Source: Lateolabrax maculatus (taxonomy: Eukaryota > Chordata > Actinopteri > Acropomatiformes > Lateolabracidae). Taken from it: a stretch of 64,000 nucleotides of DNA. Below the pieces are notes generated by a model, which had not been told where the DNA came from, ran no database searches, and saw nothing but the letters and a program-made list of their open reading frames with translations. The translations under genes were made by a program, and so were the position numbers. The stretch covers positions 2,862,501-2,926,500 of the forward strand of contig CM062199.1 in assembly GCA_031216445.1 (NCBI GenBank). The letters are read 5' to 3'. This document shows, in pieces, positions 63,301 to 64,000 of this stretch (positions are counted from its first letter, which is position 1; every line of letters begins with the position of its first letter).

Positions 63301-64000
63301 ACAGATCAGTGAAAAGAAGCAGCATGCAACACAATGTGTCACAAAGGTAGCACGTGTCCATCTGGTAAACTGTTTAATACCCTCAATGGTTGTTCCATTG
63401 TTCTATGTTAGATATGTAGATATGTAAGGTTATTGTTTCCCAACAGTGTCCAATAGTACGTATTCTGTATATTGCATGTCAGTGTTTAGTATATTGTCAT
63501 ATATTTAGTCATATTATTTTTCCTGCAAATGTCTGTATATATATATAATGTATATAATTGACCAAAATGTGGTCATTAGGGGACCCCCCATGACGCAACT
63601 GTCCCTGTGGGAAACATGTTCACGGCTTCATCAGAAATCAGTTTTATATACACACTGTGTGGGGTGATACGATCACAGGCTGGGTCGAGAGAAGCAGCTA
63701 CTGTACTGACACCCTGAGAGACGGTCATGTTGAGAAATGTTTCTCCCAGCTGCTTTTAATATCAACTGTACATGTGCTCACATAAGGATACAGTCATTTT
63801 AATGATGGATACAAACTGACTGCCTGTATTCATACTAAATTGTACACAGCACTGTATAGCTATCATTAAATAGAGTAGCAAATGTGGTAGGTCCATCAAA
63901 TGACATTGCTTCAGTGTGATACAGTGCTATAATCAACACCATGGAACCTTTTTCCTTTATAGCCTGCATTCTGTAGAGTGGGAGGGCGCACCCGCCCGTT
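63301..64000. other. Non-coding to window end; no gene seen
   Basis: AT-rich sequence with TATATATA runs near 63535-63555. No supported feature. Confidence 0.5.

Noticed and set aside
1..64000. CRISPR arrays, operons, integrated phage, rRNA or tRNA genes
   Set aside because: No regularly spaced direct repeats, no tight gene clusters and no recognisable RNA-gene core sequences; the window is clearly eukaryotic.

Overview
This window looks like nuclear DNA from a ray-finned (teleost, probably percomorph) fish. It is gene-poor, AT-rich and full of CA/TG microsatellites. It carries several decayed interspersed repeats whose wording I recognise from fish genomes. No bacterial-type operons, rRNA, tRNA or CRISPR arrays were seen. 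Almost every open frame is short and unsupported, as expected for intron and intergenic sequence.

The one gene I can name is on the minus strand near the left edge. It is the first coding exon of an adhesion GPCR of the brain-specific angiogenesis inhibitor family, best matching ADGRB1/BAI1 (3358-4093). The exon encodes the signal peptide and the cysteine-rich N-terminal region and ends in a good splice donor. The thrombospondin repeats, GAIN domain and 7TM region must lie to the left, outside the window. A pyrimidine tract and an AG just upstream of the start suggest an untranslated 5' exon further right. The best candidate promoter is a CpG-rich island at about 36.05-37.18 kb, with a minus-strand splice donor at 36455/36454. 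If this is right, about 32 kb of the window is the first intron of this gene.

Region by region: 1-3.35 kb is intron of adgrb1; 3.36-4.16 kb is the exon; 4.2-36.4 kb is the putative long first intron. That intron holds many microsatellites, copies of a dispersed repeat at about 8.7 and 23.2 kb, a GACTTGA-type minisatellite at 26.3 kb, a polypurine block at 25.2-25.5 kb and a decayed LINE reverse transcriptase at 30.1-31.4 kb with a nested insertion. It also holds a promoter-like segment at 32.1-32.3 kb. From 36 to 37.2 kb is the CpG island with three tandem 16-bp units. From 37.3 to 64 kb is mostly non-coding sequence with a Tc1-type transposase relic (42.6-42.9 kb), a possible TIR element (46.0-46.8 kb), a SINE-like composite (47.8-48.05 kb), a hAT-type MITE with a perfect 8-bp target duplication (50.76-50.97 kb), further dispersed repeats and long CA tracts. 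Two phase-compatible exon-like open segments of an unrecognised plus-strand gene lie at 61.87-62.35 kb.

The clearest observations are the adgrb1 exon with its distant CpG island, the intact MITE boundaries, the nested LINE, and the unrecognised two-exon candidate. I see no convincing new biological system. Most other structure is ordinary fish repeat content.
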